A stretch of 64,000 nucleotides of DNA from positions 1,116,001 through 1,180,000 of the forward strand of contig JAKVCS010000003.1 of NCBI GenBank assembly GCA_022448365.1, in the 5' to 3' direction. Below are positions 10,268 to 20,893 of this stretch, piece by piece (position 1 is the first letter of the stretch; every line of letters starts with the position of its first letter). The stretch comes from Saccharospirillaceae bacterium (GTDB taxonomy: Bacteria > Pseudomonadota > Gammaproteobacteria > Pseudomonadales > Oceanobacteraceae). A program made the translations under genes and the position numbers. The notes below the pieces were generated by a model. It worked only from the letters and a program-made list of their open reading frames with translations, had not been told where the DNA came from and searched no databases.

Positions 10268-10303
10268 CAAAAAAACCGCAGGCATTTTCATACCTGCGGT
10301 TTT
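10268..10303 (-). terminator. rho-independent terminator of argG
   Basis: Perfect 11-bp stem (AAACCGCAGGT type) around a short A/T loop followed by T7 on the minus strand, 24 nt after the argG stop. Confidence 0.88.
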
Positions 10304-10326
10304 AAGCGTATTTAAGCGGTCACTGA

Positions 10327-11544
10327 TTACAGCGGGCTACGACCCTTTTTCGCTGCAGTGCGTAAACGCAGCGCATTCAGTTTAATGAAACCTGCAGCAT
10401 CTGCCTGATCGTAAGCGCCCGCATCGTCTTCGAAAGTAGCGATGGCTTCATCGAACAATGTGTCTTCAGACTGACGTCCAACAACAATGACATTGCCTTT
10501 ATAAAGCTTCAGACGAACATCACCGTTTACCACTTTCTGAGTTTCATCAATTGCAGCTTGAAGCATCGCACGCTCAGGAGACCACCAGTAACCGTTATAA
10601 ATCAACTTAGCGTATTTCGGCATCAGTTCATCTTTCAGGTGCATCGCTTCACGGTCCAGAGTAATCGACTCAATGGCACGGTGTGCTTTGAGCAATACAG
10701 TACCGGCTGGGGTTTCGTAACAACCACGGGCTTTCATACCAACGTAACGGTTTTCTACGATATCAACACGACCGACGCCGTTTTCACCCGCCGTTTTATT
10801 CAGCTCTTCCATAATGGTTGCTGGTGATTTTTCAACACCGTCGATCGCTACCGGATCACCGTTTTTGAAACTGATGGTTAGATAGGTTGGCTCATCTTTG
10901 GCCTGCTCTGGTGCCTTGGTCCACAACCACATATCTTCTTCAGGTTCATTCCAAGGATTTTCCAGAATGTCACCTTCGTAAGAAATATGCAGCAGGTTAG
11001 CATCCATAGAATAAGGCGACTTCTTGCCGGCCTTCTTCTCAACTTCAATGCCGTGCTCATCACAATAGGCCATCAACGTTTCACGGGACGTCAGATCCCA
11101 GTCACGCCATGGAGCAATCACTTTAACGCCAGGCTTCAGTGCGTACGCACCTAATTCAAAACGAACCTGGTCGTTACCTTTACCGGTTGCACCGTGAGCA
11201 ATCGCATCAGCTCCGGTTTCGTTGGCAATCTCAATCAGACGCTTAGCGATCAGTGGACGAGCAATCGAAGTACCCAACAAGTACTCACCTTCGTAAATGG
11301 TGTTTGCACGGAACATCGGGAATACGAAGTCACGGGCGAATTCTTCACGCAGGTCGTCGATATAGATTTCTTTGATACCCAGCGCTTCAGCTTTGGCACG
11401 CGCTGGTTCAACTTCTTCACCCTGACCCAGGTCAGCAGTAAACGTCACCACTTCGCACTGATATTCTTCTTGCAGCCACTTAGCAATTACCGAGGTGTCT
11501 AAACCACCGGAATAGGCCAACACCACTTTTTTGATGTCTGACAT
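10327..11544 (-). CDS. argG: argininosuccinate synthase
   Basis: ArgG joins citrulline and aspartate with ATP in the penultimate step of arginine synthesis. The 405-residue product starts with the N-type ATP-pyrophosphatase loop [10 protein letters not shown] and has the family segments [13 protein letters not shown] and [15 protein letters not shown] lies 7 nt before ATG 11544. The 275-bp upstream gap to motY should contain its promoter, but I could not pick out a convincing ArgR box by eye. Confidence 0.97.
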   Translation of the reverse strand: MSDIKKVVLAYSGGLDTSVIAKWLQEEYQCEVVTFTADLGQGEEVEPARAKAEALGIKEIYIDDLREEFARDFVFPMFRANTIYEGEYLLGTSIARPLIAKRLIEIANETGADAIAHGATGKGNDQVRFELGAYALKPGVKVIAPWRDWDLTSRETLMAYCDEHGIEVEKKAGKKSPYSMDANLLHISYEGDILENPWNEPEEDMWLWTKAPEQAKDEPTYLTISFKNGDPVAIDGVEKSPATIMEELNKTAGENGVGRVDIVENRYVGMKARGCYETPAGTVLLKAHRAIESITLDREAMHLKDELMPKYAKLIYNGYWWSPERAMLQAAIDETQKVVNGDVRLKLYKGNVIVVGRQSEDTLFDEAIATFEDDAGAYDQADAAGFIKLNALRLRTAAKKGRSPL

Positions 11545-11819
11545 GGGATTTCTCCAGGATGATTAAGCCTGAACCGATCATCAGTTCAGGCAATAGAAAA
11601 TTTAAGGGGGCGTAGTGTACTGGTTGAGCGGCGACTAGCCAAGCCTGTCAGAAGCAGACACTGCTAACCCGACTCAGTGCCTGGCTATTGAAAGTCGGTC
11701 AATCAGATACAGCCATCTGCATACGCCACCTAACCTGCGCACCAGACAACCAACAAGGATATTCAAAGAATAGGGACTCTGGTCACTTTTAGATGTGACG
11801 AACACCGTATTTACCCGAA

Positions 11820-12743
11820 CTAGCGGCGGTCCGCACGGGGTGGCAGTTTAAACAACAGATCATCAGGAATCGGCATATCCTCACGTTGTTCTATGCGGAT
11901 GGTTACCCGACGGTTCTCTGCCCGACCTTTGGCGGTTTTATTGGAAGCAACCGGATAACGCCCGCCGTGGAACCGAGTGGTAATCATCTCCGGGTTGATC
12001 CCTTGCTTGATAAAGTAGCGCTCAACATCTTCCACGCGGGCCTTGGATATCTGACGCTGATCGTAACGACGCCCCTGGTTGTCGGAATGGCCATCCAGAT
12101 ATACCGCAAATACCCGCGGATCGTTTTTCATGTAAAAAATAATGCGGTCGAGAATATCGGTATCGGTTTTATCAGTCGCTTTTTCATTGCTGCCAAAAAA
12201 TACTTTTGAGCGGGCCACTTGATCGAAGTTAACGGGTAACAGTTGTTTTACGCACTCAAGGTAATCGAGATAAAATTCATCAAACGCCGAGGCCGAGATC
12301 TGAACACGAATAAAACGCTGGTCGTCATAATAGGTTTTGTGGCTGATGGTTGGCCACTGGCCCTCCATTAAGGCATGTAAAAACTGATTGGTACGCTCAT
12401 GATCAAGATTAAGATTGGGCTTTCCCTTAACAATCTTAGCGCTGCCGAGGTTCTCTGTTTTGCCGCTGGGCTGCCAGTATGGTGGCAAAATACTCACCTG
12501 CGCCTGGCTGTAGTCCATCAGATTGCGAATGGTCTCGAGCTGAAAGTACACATCCTCACCGGCCTGATGATAAAACACTGCATTACCGTATTCCGGGATT
12601 TTCTGAGCGAAACGACATTCAAACACCGAACCGCTCAACGACCACTCAGCTCTGTCCAGGCTGCCACCAAACTGCAGCGGCTCAGCAGCCTGCAGTGGCA
12701 GTGAAGACAACATTAATATCGCCAGGCGGAACAGATTGGGCAT
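11820..12743 (-). CDS. motY: sodium-type flagellar motor protein MotY
   Basis: MotY belongs to the T ring of the sodium-driven or Pseudomonas-type motor and helps hold stators in place. The 307-residue product has a Sec signal peptide (cleavage likely after LPLQAA), a novel N-terminal domain, and a C-terminal OmpA-like peptidoglycan-binding domain of about 110 residues with VYLDGHSDNQG and the RAENRRV box. The argG-motY-pyrC-rnt order is as I recall from Pseudomonas, which supports the name. A near-perfect FliA promoter lies 37 nt upstream. Confidence 0.92.
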   Translation of the reverse strand: MPNLFRLAILMLSSLPLQAAEPLQFGGSLDRAEWSLSGSVFECRFAQKIPEYGNAVFYHQAGEDVYFQLETIRNLMDYSQAQVSILPPYWQPSGKTENLGSAKIVKGKPNLNLDHERTNQFLHALMEGQWPTISHKTYYDDQRFIRVQISASAFDEFYLDYLECVKQLLPVNFDQVARSKVFFGSNEKATDKTDTDILDRIIFYMKNDPRVFAVYLDGHSDNQGRRYDQRQISKARVEDVERYFIKQGINPEMITTRFHGGRYPVASNKTAKGRAENRRVTIRIEQREDMPIPDDLLFKLPPRADRR

Positions 12744-12779
12744 GGGCTTTATGTAAACTCTGAATGCAGGTTAATTTAG

Positions 12780-12806
12780 TTATCGGCCAGTCACCGAGAT
12801 AATTAA
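12780..12806 (-). promoter_or_regulatory. FliA (sigma-28) promoter of motY
   Basis: On the minus strand the sequence reads TTAA-N15-GCCGATAA. The -10 matches the sigma-28 consensus GCCGATAA at 8 of 8 and the -35 matches TAAA at 3 of 4, with the canonical 15-nt spacer. It sits 37 bp before the motY start. Confidence 0.8.
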
Positions 12807-12875
12807 GAAATCGGCTTGCTAATTCGGTAGAATACGCGCCAATTACACCAATAAGATTAGTCGAGGTTTGCAGAG

Positions 12876-13913
12876 ATGACTGAGCGTTTAACCATTACCC
12901 GTCCTGACGACTGGCACTTGCACCTGCGCGATGGCGCCGTGTTGCAACATACCGTGCCAGCCACAGCCCGTGTCATGGGGCGTTCGATTATTATGCCAAA
13001 CCTTCAGCCACCAGTCATGACGGCAGAACAGGCTCTGGATTATCGCGGCCGCATCCTGTCAAAAGTACCACAGGGACTGAACTTCAACCCATTAATGGTG
13101 CTCTACCTTACCGACAATACGACGCCAGAAATGATCCGCGAGGCAAAAGAAGCCGGTCACATCGTGGCAGTCAAGTTGTATCCCGCCGGTGCAACCACTA
13201 ACTCCGATTCGGGCGTTACCGACCTGAGCAAGCTGGACGAACTCGCTGCTGCGCTGGCCGAACACGACATCAAGTTACTGGTTCACGGTGAAGTCACGCA
13301 TTCCGATGTTGATATTTTTGACCGCGAGAAACGCTTCCTCGATGAAATTCTGGTGCCATTGGCCAGCAGACACCCTAGTCTGAAAATGGTGGTGGAACAC
13401 ATCACCACAAAAGATGCTGCTGAGTTTGTAGAAAGTCAGGGAGATAACGTCGCGGCCACTATTACCGTGCAACACCTGGCCTATAACCGAAATCACATGC
13501 TGGTTGGTGGTATAAAACCTCATTTTTACTGCCTCCCCATCCTAAAGCGCAATATCCACCAGCAAGCATTACAGGAAGCGGCGGTCAGTGGCAGTCCTAA
13601 ATTCTTCCTCGGTACCGACTCAGCTCCCCACGCAAAGGGCGCGAAAGAAAGTGCCTGTGGCTGCGCGGGCTGTTTCACGGCCTACGCCGCTATTGAGCTC
13701 TACGCTGAAATTTTTGAAGATCTGGGCGCGCTGGATAAACTTGAGGGTTTTGCCAGCCACTTTGGCCCGGATTTTTATGGCTTGCCGCGTAATTCAGATG
13801 AAATCACACTGATCAAACAAAACTGGCAAGCACCGACGGAAATGCCTTTTGGCGATGATATCATCGTACCCTTACGCGCCGGTGAAACCCTGCGCTGGAA
13901 ACTGGACTATTAA
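12876..13913 (+). CDS. pyrC: dihydroorotase PyrC
   Basis: PyrC cyclises N-carbamoyl-aspartate to dihydroorotate in pyrimidine synthesis. The 345-residue length is that of class II dihydroorotases. The N-terminal metal site DWHLHLRDG, a [11 protein letters not shown] segment with the probable carboxylated lysine, and GTDSAPH near the end are all present. GAGG lies 9 nt before the ATG. It is divergent from motY and leads into rnt after 22 bp. A TAGAAT box at 12828 may be its -10. Confidence 0.97.
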   Translation: MTERLTITRPDDWHLHLRDGAVLQHTVPATARVMGRSIIMPNLQPPVMTAEQALDYRGRILSKVPQGLNFNPLMVLYLTDNTTPEMIREAKEAGHIVAVKLYPAGATTNSDSGVTDLSKLDELAAALAEHDIKLLVHGEVTHSDVDIFDREKRFLDEILVPLASRHPSLKMVVEHITTKDAAEFVESQGDNVAATITVQHLAYNRNHMLVGGIKPHFYCLPILKRNIHQQALQEAAVSGSPKFFLGTDSAPHAKGAKESACGCAGCFTAYAAIELYAEIFEDLGALDKLEGFASHFGPDFYGLPRNSDEITLIKQNWQAPTEMPFGDDIIVPLRAGETLRWKLDY

Positions 13914-13935
13914 CAAACAGGATTAAGGACGAACA

Positions 13936-14598
13936 ATGAGTGACGATAAGCAGCCTAAATCCTTAATGGCGCAACGCTTCCGCGGTTTTCTACCGGTGGT
14001 TGTCGACGTTGAAACCGGCGGATTTAACGCACGGACCGATGCCCTGCTGGAAATCGCCATGGTAACACTGCGTATGGATGACGACGGCTATTTGCACCCG
14101 CATGAAACACTGTCAGCCAATATTCATCCATTTGATGGCGCCAACCTGGAAAAAGAGGCACTGGATTTCACCGGAATTGATCCGTTTGACCCGGAGCGCG
14201 ATGCCGAGTTTGAAATCGACGTGTTAAGCGAAATGTTCCAGACAATTCGCCGCGAGATAAAAAACTACGGTTGTAATCGGGCCGTGTTAGTGGGTCACAA
14301 CGCGCATTTTGACCATAGCTTTCTGCGCGAAGCGGTTGACCGTAACGATATCAAGCGCGATCCATTTCATCCGTTTTCCTCATTTGATACCGCGTCCATT
14401 GCGGCAATCGCACTCGGACAAACGGTATTGGCGAAATCCTGTAAAACAGCCGGCATCGATTTTGACAACAGCTCGGCTCACAGCGCTGAGTACGATACGT
14501 TTAAAACAGCCGAATTATTCTGCTTTATTGTTAATCGCTATAAAGACCTGGGTGGATGGCCATTAGATCTCGGCCACGCGATCGAAGAGGAAGAATAA
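13936..14598 (+). CDS. rnt: ribonuclease T
   Basis: RNase T is a 3'-5' exonuclease that trims the CCA ends of tRNAs and matures 5S and 23S rRNA. The 220-residue product has the DEDD motifs: [10 protein letters not shown] (Exo I), the [11 protein letters not shown] box (Exo II) and HSAEYDT (Exo III). AGGA lies 6 nt upstream of the ATG. It is 22 bp after pyrC and 1 bp before the next gene, so the three genes probably form one operon. Confidence 0.96.
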   Translation: MSDDKQPKSLMAQRFRGFLPVVVDVETGGFNARTDALLEIAMVTLRMDDDGYLHPHETLSANIHPFDGANLEKEALDFTGIDPFDPERDAEFEIDVLSEMFQTIRREIKNYGCNRAVLVGHNAHFDHSFLREAVDRNDIKRDPFHPFSSFDTASIAAIALGQTVLAKSCKTAGIDFDNSSAHSAEYDTFKTAELFCFIVNRYKDLGGWPLDLGHAIEEEE

Positions 14599-14599
14599 G

Positions 14600-14977
14600 T
14601 TGGAGTATCAATTTTATCAGGGAAACAGAGGCCCGGTTGCAGAATTGTCGATGGAACAAGCTGCGATTGGCCGCTGGCTGAGCGACGAAATTGGTAACGA
14701 TACCGACCGCGTCTCTGGTTTATTGCATAATATTGAACAAATTCAGGAAGGTATTTTCGAAGCGCTGGATATTGATGGCAAAGAATTTATGTTGTCGCTG
14801 AATCGCGATGAGGTAGAAGTCAAAGCCAATAGCATCGCTGGAAACTTTGACGATGACAGCCAAGAACAGATGAGCGCAGACGGACTCAGTTTCTACGACA
14901 GTGAAGATATTGCAGGTTGTGGCCTTGATGACTTTAAAGACTTACTGATCGCCTGGCTGGAGTATTGCTCTGGCTAA
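14600..14977 (+). CDS. yacL: UPF0231/YacL family protein
   Basis: A 125-residue acidic cytoplasmic protein. It resembles E. coli YacL at both ends: the N terminus MEYxF (E. coli MDYEF) and the C-terminal block SFYDSEDIAGCGLDDF (E. coli SYYDEESLSLCGVEDF). The start is TTG at 14600, immediately after the rnt stop, with a GAGGAAGA site inside the end of rnt; the family N terminus fits this start exactly. The function is unknown. Confidence 0.85.
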   Translation: MEYQFYQGNRGPVAELSMEQAAIGRWLSDEIGNDTDRVSGLLHNIEQIQEGIFEALDIDGKEFMLSLNRDEVEVKANSIAGNFDDDSQEQMSADGLSFYDSEDIAGCGLDDFKDLLIAWLEYCSG

Positions 14978-15004
14978 GGCCCGTTAATAACTTCCCGTAA
15001 AAAG

Positions 15005-15541
15005 CTATTGCGTTTTTACCGATATCTCCAACTCAAGACCCTCAATGGTATTGAGCGGTGGGATCGTTTGTTCCTCCGCTGACTCCTCCCAGTGAACTTT
15101 GCCGGAAAAATCGACCACTGATGATGTCTCGCTTGTTTCCGCGTCGCGCTCAAAGAAATTCGGCAGTGTTTGGGATTCTGCCGCAGGAGTATGTTGACGC
15201 CATGGCGATTCTCGGTTGATGTCAATATCACCGTGTTTTATATCGTGGGGAAGGTTCAGATCAAGAATTCGCCTTGCGACACTTGTATTTTGCTGGTCAG
15301 TCCCCTGTGGCTGACTGGCTGACTCTTCAGCATCAACAACATGCCCGTCAAAGCCATGATCCAAAGTCGTATCTTGATCGTCGGGTATTGCCGATACGCT
15401 GGTGTCTTTCGCGGGCTTGCTGCTCTCATGCTTAACACCCCGCAGGATCGGATTTTCTGCATCATTACAAGCGCAAAGCCAGGTACCTGCACTGAGTAAC
15501 AGGAGACATCGTAAACCTACTCGCACTCTACATATTTGCAT
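15005..15541 (-). CDS. predicted lipoprotein of unknown function
   Basis: The 178-residue product begins with a short basic stretch and hydrophobic segment ending in the lipobox LCAC (Cys25), so it should be lipid-anchored. The rest is polar, acidic and low in order, with no domain that I recognise. It overlaps the 3' end of the preceding secreted-protein gene by 25 bp and is the last gene of the dnaE-tilS run. An in-frame GTG at 15526 is an alternative start but would leave a shorter n-region. Confidence 0.6.
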   Translation of the reverse strand: MQICRVRVGLRCLLLLSAGTWLCACNDAENPILRGVKHESSKPAKDTSVSAIPDDQDTTLDHGFDGHVVDAEESASQPQGTDQQNTSVARRILDLNLPHDIKHGDIDINRESPWRQHTPAAESQTLPNFFERDAETSETSSVVDFSGKVHWEESAEEQTIPPLNTIEGLELEISVKTQ

Positions 15542-15951
15542 TCTTGTAATTCATTTTCGTCAACATTCACGTGTTTCACTAACGTTAACTGCAACTCCAC
15601 CGGTCCTACCAACTCGGCATCAAAAGCAACACTGCCCGGCTTGCCCTTCTCCAAGGTAACTGCTGGTGTACCCAGTAGTTTCTGACCTTTACCAAGATCT
15701 GCATAAATTTCAGTCTCAACGGTATAACTGCCGCCAGCGTTCTGATTCACACTCAACACTAAACTATAGCCACCCGCGCCGTGTTCTTCAAAGCGACTGG
15801 TGTCATTCTCAAGAATGACAAATGCGCTATCCGTTTTCAGCTGTCCACCATAGGTCATAATGGCGTTAACCTGATATACCGACAACGCCTCGGCCGTTAT
15901 TACGAAAAGGCTCATTACAAGTACAAACAAACCCAACATCTTATTTTTCAT
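15517..15951 (-). CDS. small secreted protein of unknown function
   Basis: A 144-residue protein with a clear Sec signal peptide (MKNKMLGLFVLVMSLFV, cleavage likely after AEA) and a predicted beta-rich mature part ending in two cysteines (ECKYVECE) that could pair. No known domain is evident. Its start overlaps the tilS stop by 11 bp, with AGGAA upstream, indicating translational coupling in the dnaE-tilS operon. Confidence 0.65.
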   Translation of the reverse strand: MKNKMLGLFVLVMSLFVITAEALSVYQVNAIMTYGGQLKTDSAFVILENDTSRFEEHGAGGYSLVLSVNQNAGGSYTVETEIYADLGKGQKLLGTPAVTLEKGKPGSVAFDAELVGPVELQLTLVKHVNVDENELQECKYVECE

Positions 15952-17344
15952 TATGCTTTTCCTGACGACCCCAGCTTAATGTATAGCCGCTCTCTGCAAT
16001 GTATTGAGAATCCACAACCAGGTTTATAACACTCACCAGGTCTCCGTTATCCGCAACCAGGCAAGGCCATTGAGACCTTAACCACGGTGGAATTTTATGC
16101 TCTTGCCAGATATGTTTGAGCTTTTTTGCCGGGCGACCTTGCGGCCTTATCAAACCGGCCGAAATTCTTTTAGCAGCCATCAGTGTGTAGTTACCGGGCA
16201 ATAATGGTTCAGCATCACCGTTTCGTGAATTTGCTTTCACCTGTAGCTTACCCGATTGCCAGTTGATGGCAGCAAATGACTTCTCGTTTCCGTCATCAGA
16301 TTCCGGGAGTCTAACCGACATGTTCTGGGCATGCGTGCCACGCTCTGCGTGGCACAAGAACAGCGCATTATCGAATCGTCTTAAAACATGGCCGTCCAGC
16401 AAAAGTTCAGGCTGTTTATCCGCTTGAGCGGCGATAATTTCACTAAATACACATTGCAGTTGTATGGCAGACGGCGAGTTAATGCCATTGAGCCTGAACC
16501 AGGTGCGTAATATACAGGCCTGAACCGGCTGACTGTGCTTGCTTAATTGGCTCAGCTGTATTTTTTGACTGACCGTGCCTGGCCATACACTATCAGTCAG
16601 GCAAATTTCGAGCTTAGGTTGCAGTAATTCTTGTAAAACCTCGTGATCACGACGCAGTTGTTCGATGCTGCGCAACACACTTGCCTGACGTCCGGGATAA
16701 CGTGCCCACAACATCGGCAATACCTTATGACGCCACCAATTACGATCAAATCGCTGGTCGTGATTGGATTCATCTTCAATCCAGTTTAATCGTTTGGTGT
16801 TGGCATAATCGACAAGCTGACTGCGCTGACAGGACAACAGCGGTCGCAATAGAACATAGTGCTTTTCATTGCGTGCGTCTGCCATAGCGCTCAGTCCCTG
16901 AATACCGGCACCACGCATCAAACGCTGAAAAAACGTTTCGATCTGATCATCGCCATGATGCGCCGTTATTAAATACTCACCCGCCTTTAATTCTTCTGAA
17001 AAGGCGTTATAACGTGCTTTGCGAGCGGCTTGCTCCAATCCCTGATTACGGGAAATCACTGTTACTTTTTTTACGGTTAACGGGACATTTAACTGCGCAC
17101 AAAGCTGCTGACAAAACAGCTGCCACTCATCTGCATTTTCAGACAAACCATGATGAACATGAATAGCTTTCAGGCGTTTAAGGTAACGTTTGCTATTGGC
17201 CAGAAGGTTCAGCAGCACAACGGAATCAAGCCCGCCACTTAACGCGATCCAGATTGTCGTTTCTTCTGTCGCAAGCTGTTTATCGAGCTGGCGCTCAACA
17301 ACTTCAGTTAAATAACAGCTCAACAGCTTCCTCGCCAAATTCAT
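15941..17344 (-). CDS. tilS: tRNA(Ile)-lysidine synthase TilS
   Basis: TilS converts C34 of the CAU-anticodon tRNA-Ile to lysidine, which makes it read AUA. The 467-residue product has the ATP-pyrophosphatase loop SGGLDSVVLL, the HHGLSENADEW and HHGDDQIETFFQRLMRGAG segments, and the C-terminal TilS domain with RPQGRPAKKLKH. ATG 17344 lies inside dnaE (41-bp overlap). A TTG at 17323 with GAGGA before it is an alternative start that leaves less overlap. In many relatives accA lies between dnaE and tilS; here it does not. Confidence 0.93.
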   Translation of the reverse strand: MNLARKLLSCYLTEVVERQLDKQLATEETTIWIALSGGLDSVVLLNLLANSKRYLKRLKAIHVHHGLSENADEWQLFCQQLCAQLNVPLTVKKVTVISRNQGLEQAARKARYNAFSEELKAGEYLITAHHGDDQIETFFQRLMRGAGIQGLSAMADARNEKHYVLLRPLLSCQRSQLVDYANTKRLNWIEDESNHDQRFDRNWWRHKVLPMLWARYPGRQASVLRSIEQLRRDHEVLQELLQPKLEICLTDSVWPGTVSQKIQLSQLSKHSQPVQACILRTWFRLNGINSPSAIQLQCVFSEIIAAQADKQPELLLDGHVLRRFDNALFLCHAERGTHAQNMSVRLPESDDGNEKSFAAINWQSGKLQVKANSRNGDAEPLLPGNYTLMAAKRISAGLIRPQGRPAKKLKHIWQEHKIPPWLRSQWPCLVADNGDLVSVINLVVDSQYIAESGYTLSWGRQEKHNEK

Positions 17345-20300
17345 ATTTCAGTTGCAGTAGCTGATCATCAGTAGGATTGATGCGGTATTGGTCACCCAGT
17401 TGAATATCACACTGAGCCACTTCGTTACGAAAATCGAGTACAACCGGACAACCATTTTCCATTGGCAGTAATTTTTGTTGCAGTTGCTTGGGTAAATGTT
17501 CACCTGCCCGTTCAGCATCAACACGGATCCGTAAGGACTTAGCGAAATTTAATCGTGCCTGACTGATCTCCATCGCGCTGCGGCCGGTAGCTTTTAAACC
17601 ACCGGAATAATCGTCATGACTCACCTGGGCTTCGACAACCAGCACTTTGTCTTTCGCCACAACCTCACGAACTTCCTCATACACATCTGCGAACAAAGCA
17701 ACTTCCATTCGCCCAGAGCGATCATCCAAAGTCACAAAGCACATATTGTCACCACGCTTATTTTTCATCACCCGCATATCAACAACCAGGCCAGTGAGTT
17801 TTTGCGTGCCTTTATTTTCCTGGATATGAGAAAGCTTGGTTGGCACCAGCTGACGTACTTCTTTTTCATATTCATCAAACGGATGGCCGGTGACGTATAA
17901 ACCCAAGGTATCTTTTTCACCCTGCAACCGTTCTTTCAAAGTCCATTTACGCAAATGACGATGTCGTTCATACGGGTCGGTCTCGTCAGCAACCTCAGCT
18001 TCGACTTCACCGAATAAATCGATCATACCCGCCGCTTCATTAGCGGCGCTTTGTCCGGCCGCTTTTACCGCATCCTCAATACTTGCCATCAAAATTGAAC
18101 GGTCCTCGCCAAAGCAGTCGAAAGCGCCACAACGAACCAGGGCTTCCAGTACTCGTTTGTTAATACGCTTGGAATCACAGCGTTCACAGAAGTCGAACAA
18201 ATCTTTAAATGTTCCACCCTCGGCACGGGCTTCTGTGATGGCTTCAACCGGACCTTCACCGGCACCTTTCACAGCGCCCAAACCATATACGATGGCACCG
18301 TCATCATTGACGGTAAAACCAAATTCCGACTGATTCACATCGGGTAAAACCAGCGCCAGCTCCATCTCTCGACATTCTTCGATAAAGCCAACCACCTTGT
18401 CGGTGTTCTGCATATCTGAGGTCATTACCGCCGCCATAAACGGCGCCGGATAATGTTTTTTCAGCCACAGGGTATGATAGGAAACGACCGCATAGGCCGC
18501 GGAGTGCGATTTGTTAAAACCATAGCCCGCGAACTTTTCTACCAGGTCGAAAATTTTCATCGCCAGGTCAGGATCGACACCAACTGAAATGGCACCTTCA
18601 CGGAACGTCTCACGCTGCTTGGCCATTTCTTCCGGTTTTTTCTTACCCATCGCCCGACGCAACATATCGGCACCGCCAAGGGTGTAACCCGCCAGCGTCT
18701 GGGCAATCTGCATTACCTGTTCCTGATAAACAATAACGCCGTAAGTTGGCTCCAGAATGGGCTTTAAACTTTCATGCTGGAAATCCGGGTGGGGATAAGC
18801 CACTTCAGCGCGGCCGTGTTTCCGGTTAATAAAGTCATCAACCATGCCGGACTCCAATGGCCCCGGACGGAACAGTGCCACCAGTGCAATCATATCTTCC
18901 AGATTATCCGGCTGCAGACGGCGAACCAGGTCTTTCATCCCCCGGGATTCGAGCTGGAAAACCGCGGTAGTCTGGGCGGTTTTCAGGTATTCAATCGACG
19001 GCTTATCATCCAGCGGAATTTCTTCCACCCGAATTGGTTCTTTACCCTCGCGCTCACGGAAGCGGTTTATCGTTTTTAATGCCCAATCAATGATGGTCAG
19101 GGTGCGCAGACCCAGGAAGTCGAACTTAACCAGTCCGGCTTCCTCCACATCATTTTTATCAAACTGGGTTACCAGACCAGCACCGCCCGGCTCACAAGCC
19201 GTCGCGGAAAAGTCGGTTAATTTTGTTGGAGCAATAACAACACCACCGGCATGTTTACCGGTCTGACGGGCAATACCTTCCAACCGTAACGCCATATCCC
19301 AGATTTCCTGGGCCTCGTCATCGTCATTTAAAAATTCGCCCAGAGCCGGTTCGGTATTTAACGCTTTTTCCAGCGTCATACCCGGATCACCGGGAATTAA
19401 TTTCGATAACTTATCCGCTAAACCAAATGACTTGCCCTGAGCACGGGCCACGTCACGGACCACAGCTTTTGCCGCCATGGTGCCGAAGGTCACAATCTGG
19501 GATACCGCCTGACGACCATAGTTGTCCGCCACATAGGAAATCACTTTTTCCCGATCTTCCATGCAGAAGTCGATATCAAAGTCGGGCATGGATACCCGTT
19601 CCGGGTTCAGGAATCGTTCGAACAGCAAGTCGTATTCAAGTGGATCCAGGTCAGTAATTTTTTGCGCATAAGCAACAAGGGAGCCAGCACCGGAACCCCG
19701 CCCCGGGCCAACAGGAATGTTGTGGTCTTTAGCCCACTGGATAAAGTCCATTACGATCAGGAAATAGCCCGGGAACCCCATTTGGATAATAATATCCAGC
19801 TCGAACTTTAAACGCTCATCATAGGGCTTACGTTTGTCCTGGAACTCAGCGGAATTTGGATCGAGGTCGGAATAAATAAACTCCAGACGCTCCTGCAAAC
19901 CCACTTCGGAAATTTTACGGAAGAAGTCGTCCTCACTCAGACCCTCCGGGATCGGGTAATCGGGCAGAAAGTACTTACCCAATAACACTTCGACCGAGCA
20001 ACGCTTAGCAATTTCGACGGTATTTTCAATCGCAGATGGAATATCTTTGAACAGCTCAGCCATTTCTTCCGCCGAACGGAAATACTGCTGCTCGCTGTAT
20101 TCGCGCGGACGGCGCTTATCTTCAAGGGCATATCCCTGACCAATCGAAACCCGGGTTTCGTGGGCTTCAAAGTCTTGAGCCTTCAGGAAGCGTACATCGT
20201 TGGTCGCCACCAACGGGATTCCTAACTTGCCGCCCAATGCGATACCCGCCTTAACTACGACTTCGTCACCTTCGCGGCCAGTACGCTGAACTTCATAATA

Positions 20301-20795
20301 AAAACGGTCACCAAGAACGTGTTGGTATTCCCTGGCAAGTATCTCTGCACCCTCTAAGTCCCCCTTCACCACGCGCTGACCGATATCTCCATCGCGCGCA
20401 CCTGACAGCACAATTAACCCCTGCTGATGCTCAAATAACCATTGCTTTTTGATCATAGCGCGATCGAAATGCTGATTATCAACAAAGCCCTGGGAAATCA
20501 GTTCCCGCAAACTGAGGTAGCCTCCTGGGGTCTGACATAAGGCCGTTACACGAAACGGGGCATGAATATCTTCGTCATTCTCCAACCACAGATCAGCACC
20601 AAGAATGGGCTTAATACCTGCCCCAAGAGCGCCTTTATAGAACTTAACCAGCGCGTACATATTGGCCTGGTCGGTCAAAGCAACAGCCGGCATGCCCATT
20701 TCAGAAACCGCACCAATCAGCTTCTTCACCCGCACAGTACTGTCGTACAGCGAGAACTCTGAGTGAACACGAAGATGGACGAAATTCTGGGACAT
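17304..20795 (-). CDS. dnaE: DNA polymerase III alpha subunit DnaE
   Basis: Catalytic subunit of the replicative polymerase. At 1163 residues it equals the E. coli form (1160). In order: PHP domain from residue 5 (HLRVHSEFSLYDS), palm with PGRGSGAGSLV and the catalytic PDFDIDF, the thumb/fingers region, and near the end an OB-fold with KLTGLVVDMR. The first gene of a minus-strand run with tilS and two exported proteins, divergent from the DUF2956 gene. Confidence 0.98.
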   Translation of the reverse strand: MSQNFVHLRVHSEFSLYDSTVRVKKLIGAVSEMGMPAVALTDQANMYALVKFYKGALGAGIKPILGADLWLENDEDIHAPFRVTALCQTPGGYLSLRELISQGFVDNQHFDRAMIKKQWLFEHQQGLIVLSGARDGDIGQRVVKGDLEGAEILAREYQHVLGDRFYYEVQRTGREGDEVVVKAGIALGGKLGIPLVATNDVRFLKAQDFEAHETRVSIGQGYALEDKRRPREYSEQQYFRSAEEMAELFKDIPSAIENTVEIAKRCSVEVLLGKYFLPDYPIPEGLSEDDFFRKISEVGLQERLEFIYSDLDPNSAEFQDKRKPYDERLKFELDIIIQMGFPGYFLIVMDFIQWAKDHNIPVGPGRGSGAGSLVAYAQKITDLDPLEYDLLFERFLNPERVSMPDFDIDFCMEDREKVISYVADNYGRQAVSQIVTFGTMAAKAVVRDVARAQGKSFGLADKLSKLIPGDPGMTLEKALNTEPALGEFLNDDDEAQEIWDMALRLEGIARQTGKHAGGVVIAPTKLTDFSATACEPGGAGLVTQFDKNDVEEAGLVKFDFLGLRTLTIIDWALKTINRFREREGKEPIRVEEIPLDDKPSIEYLKTAQTTAVFQLESRGMKDLVRRLQPDNLEDMIALVALFRPGPLESGMVDDFINRKHGRAEVAYPHPDFQHESLKPILEPTYGVIVYQEQVMQIAQTLAGYTLGGADMLRRAMGKKKPEEMAKQRETFREGAISVGVDPDLAMKIFDLVEKFAGYGFNKSHSAAYAVVSYHTLWLKKHYPAPFMAAVMTSDMQNTDKVVGFIEECREMELALVLPDVNQSEFGFTVNDDGAIVYGLGAVKGAGEGPVEAITEARAEGGTFKDLFDFCERCDSKRINKRVLEALVRCGAFDCFGEDRSILMASIEDAVKAAGQSAANEAAGMIDLFGEVEAEVADETDPYERHRHLRKWTLKERLQGEKDTLGLYVTGHPFDEYEKEVRQLVPTKLSHIQENKGTQKLTGLVVDMRVMKNKRGDNMCFVTLDDRSGRMEVALFADVYEEVREVVAKDKVLVVEAQVSHDDYSGGLKATGRSAMEISQARLNFAKSLRIRVDAERAGEHLPKQLQQKLLPMENGCPVVLDFRNEVAQCDIQLGDQYRINPTDDQLLQLKYEFGEEAVELLFN

Positions 20796-20893
20796 TAGAG
20801 GCTACTTCAACTAAAAAACAGTCGACCATTGTAGCGACATTCGCGGGCTAATGGCACACTCGCCAACCGTCTCCCACACAATCGATACACACT

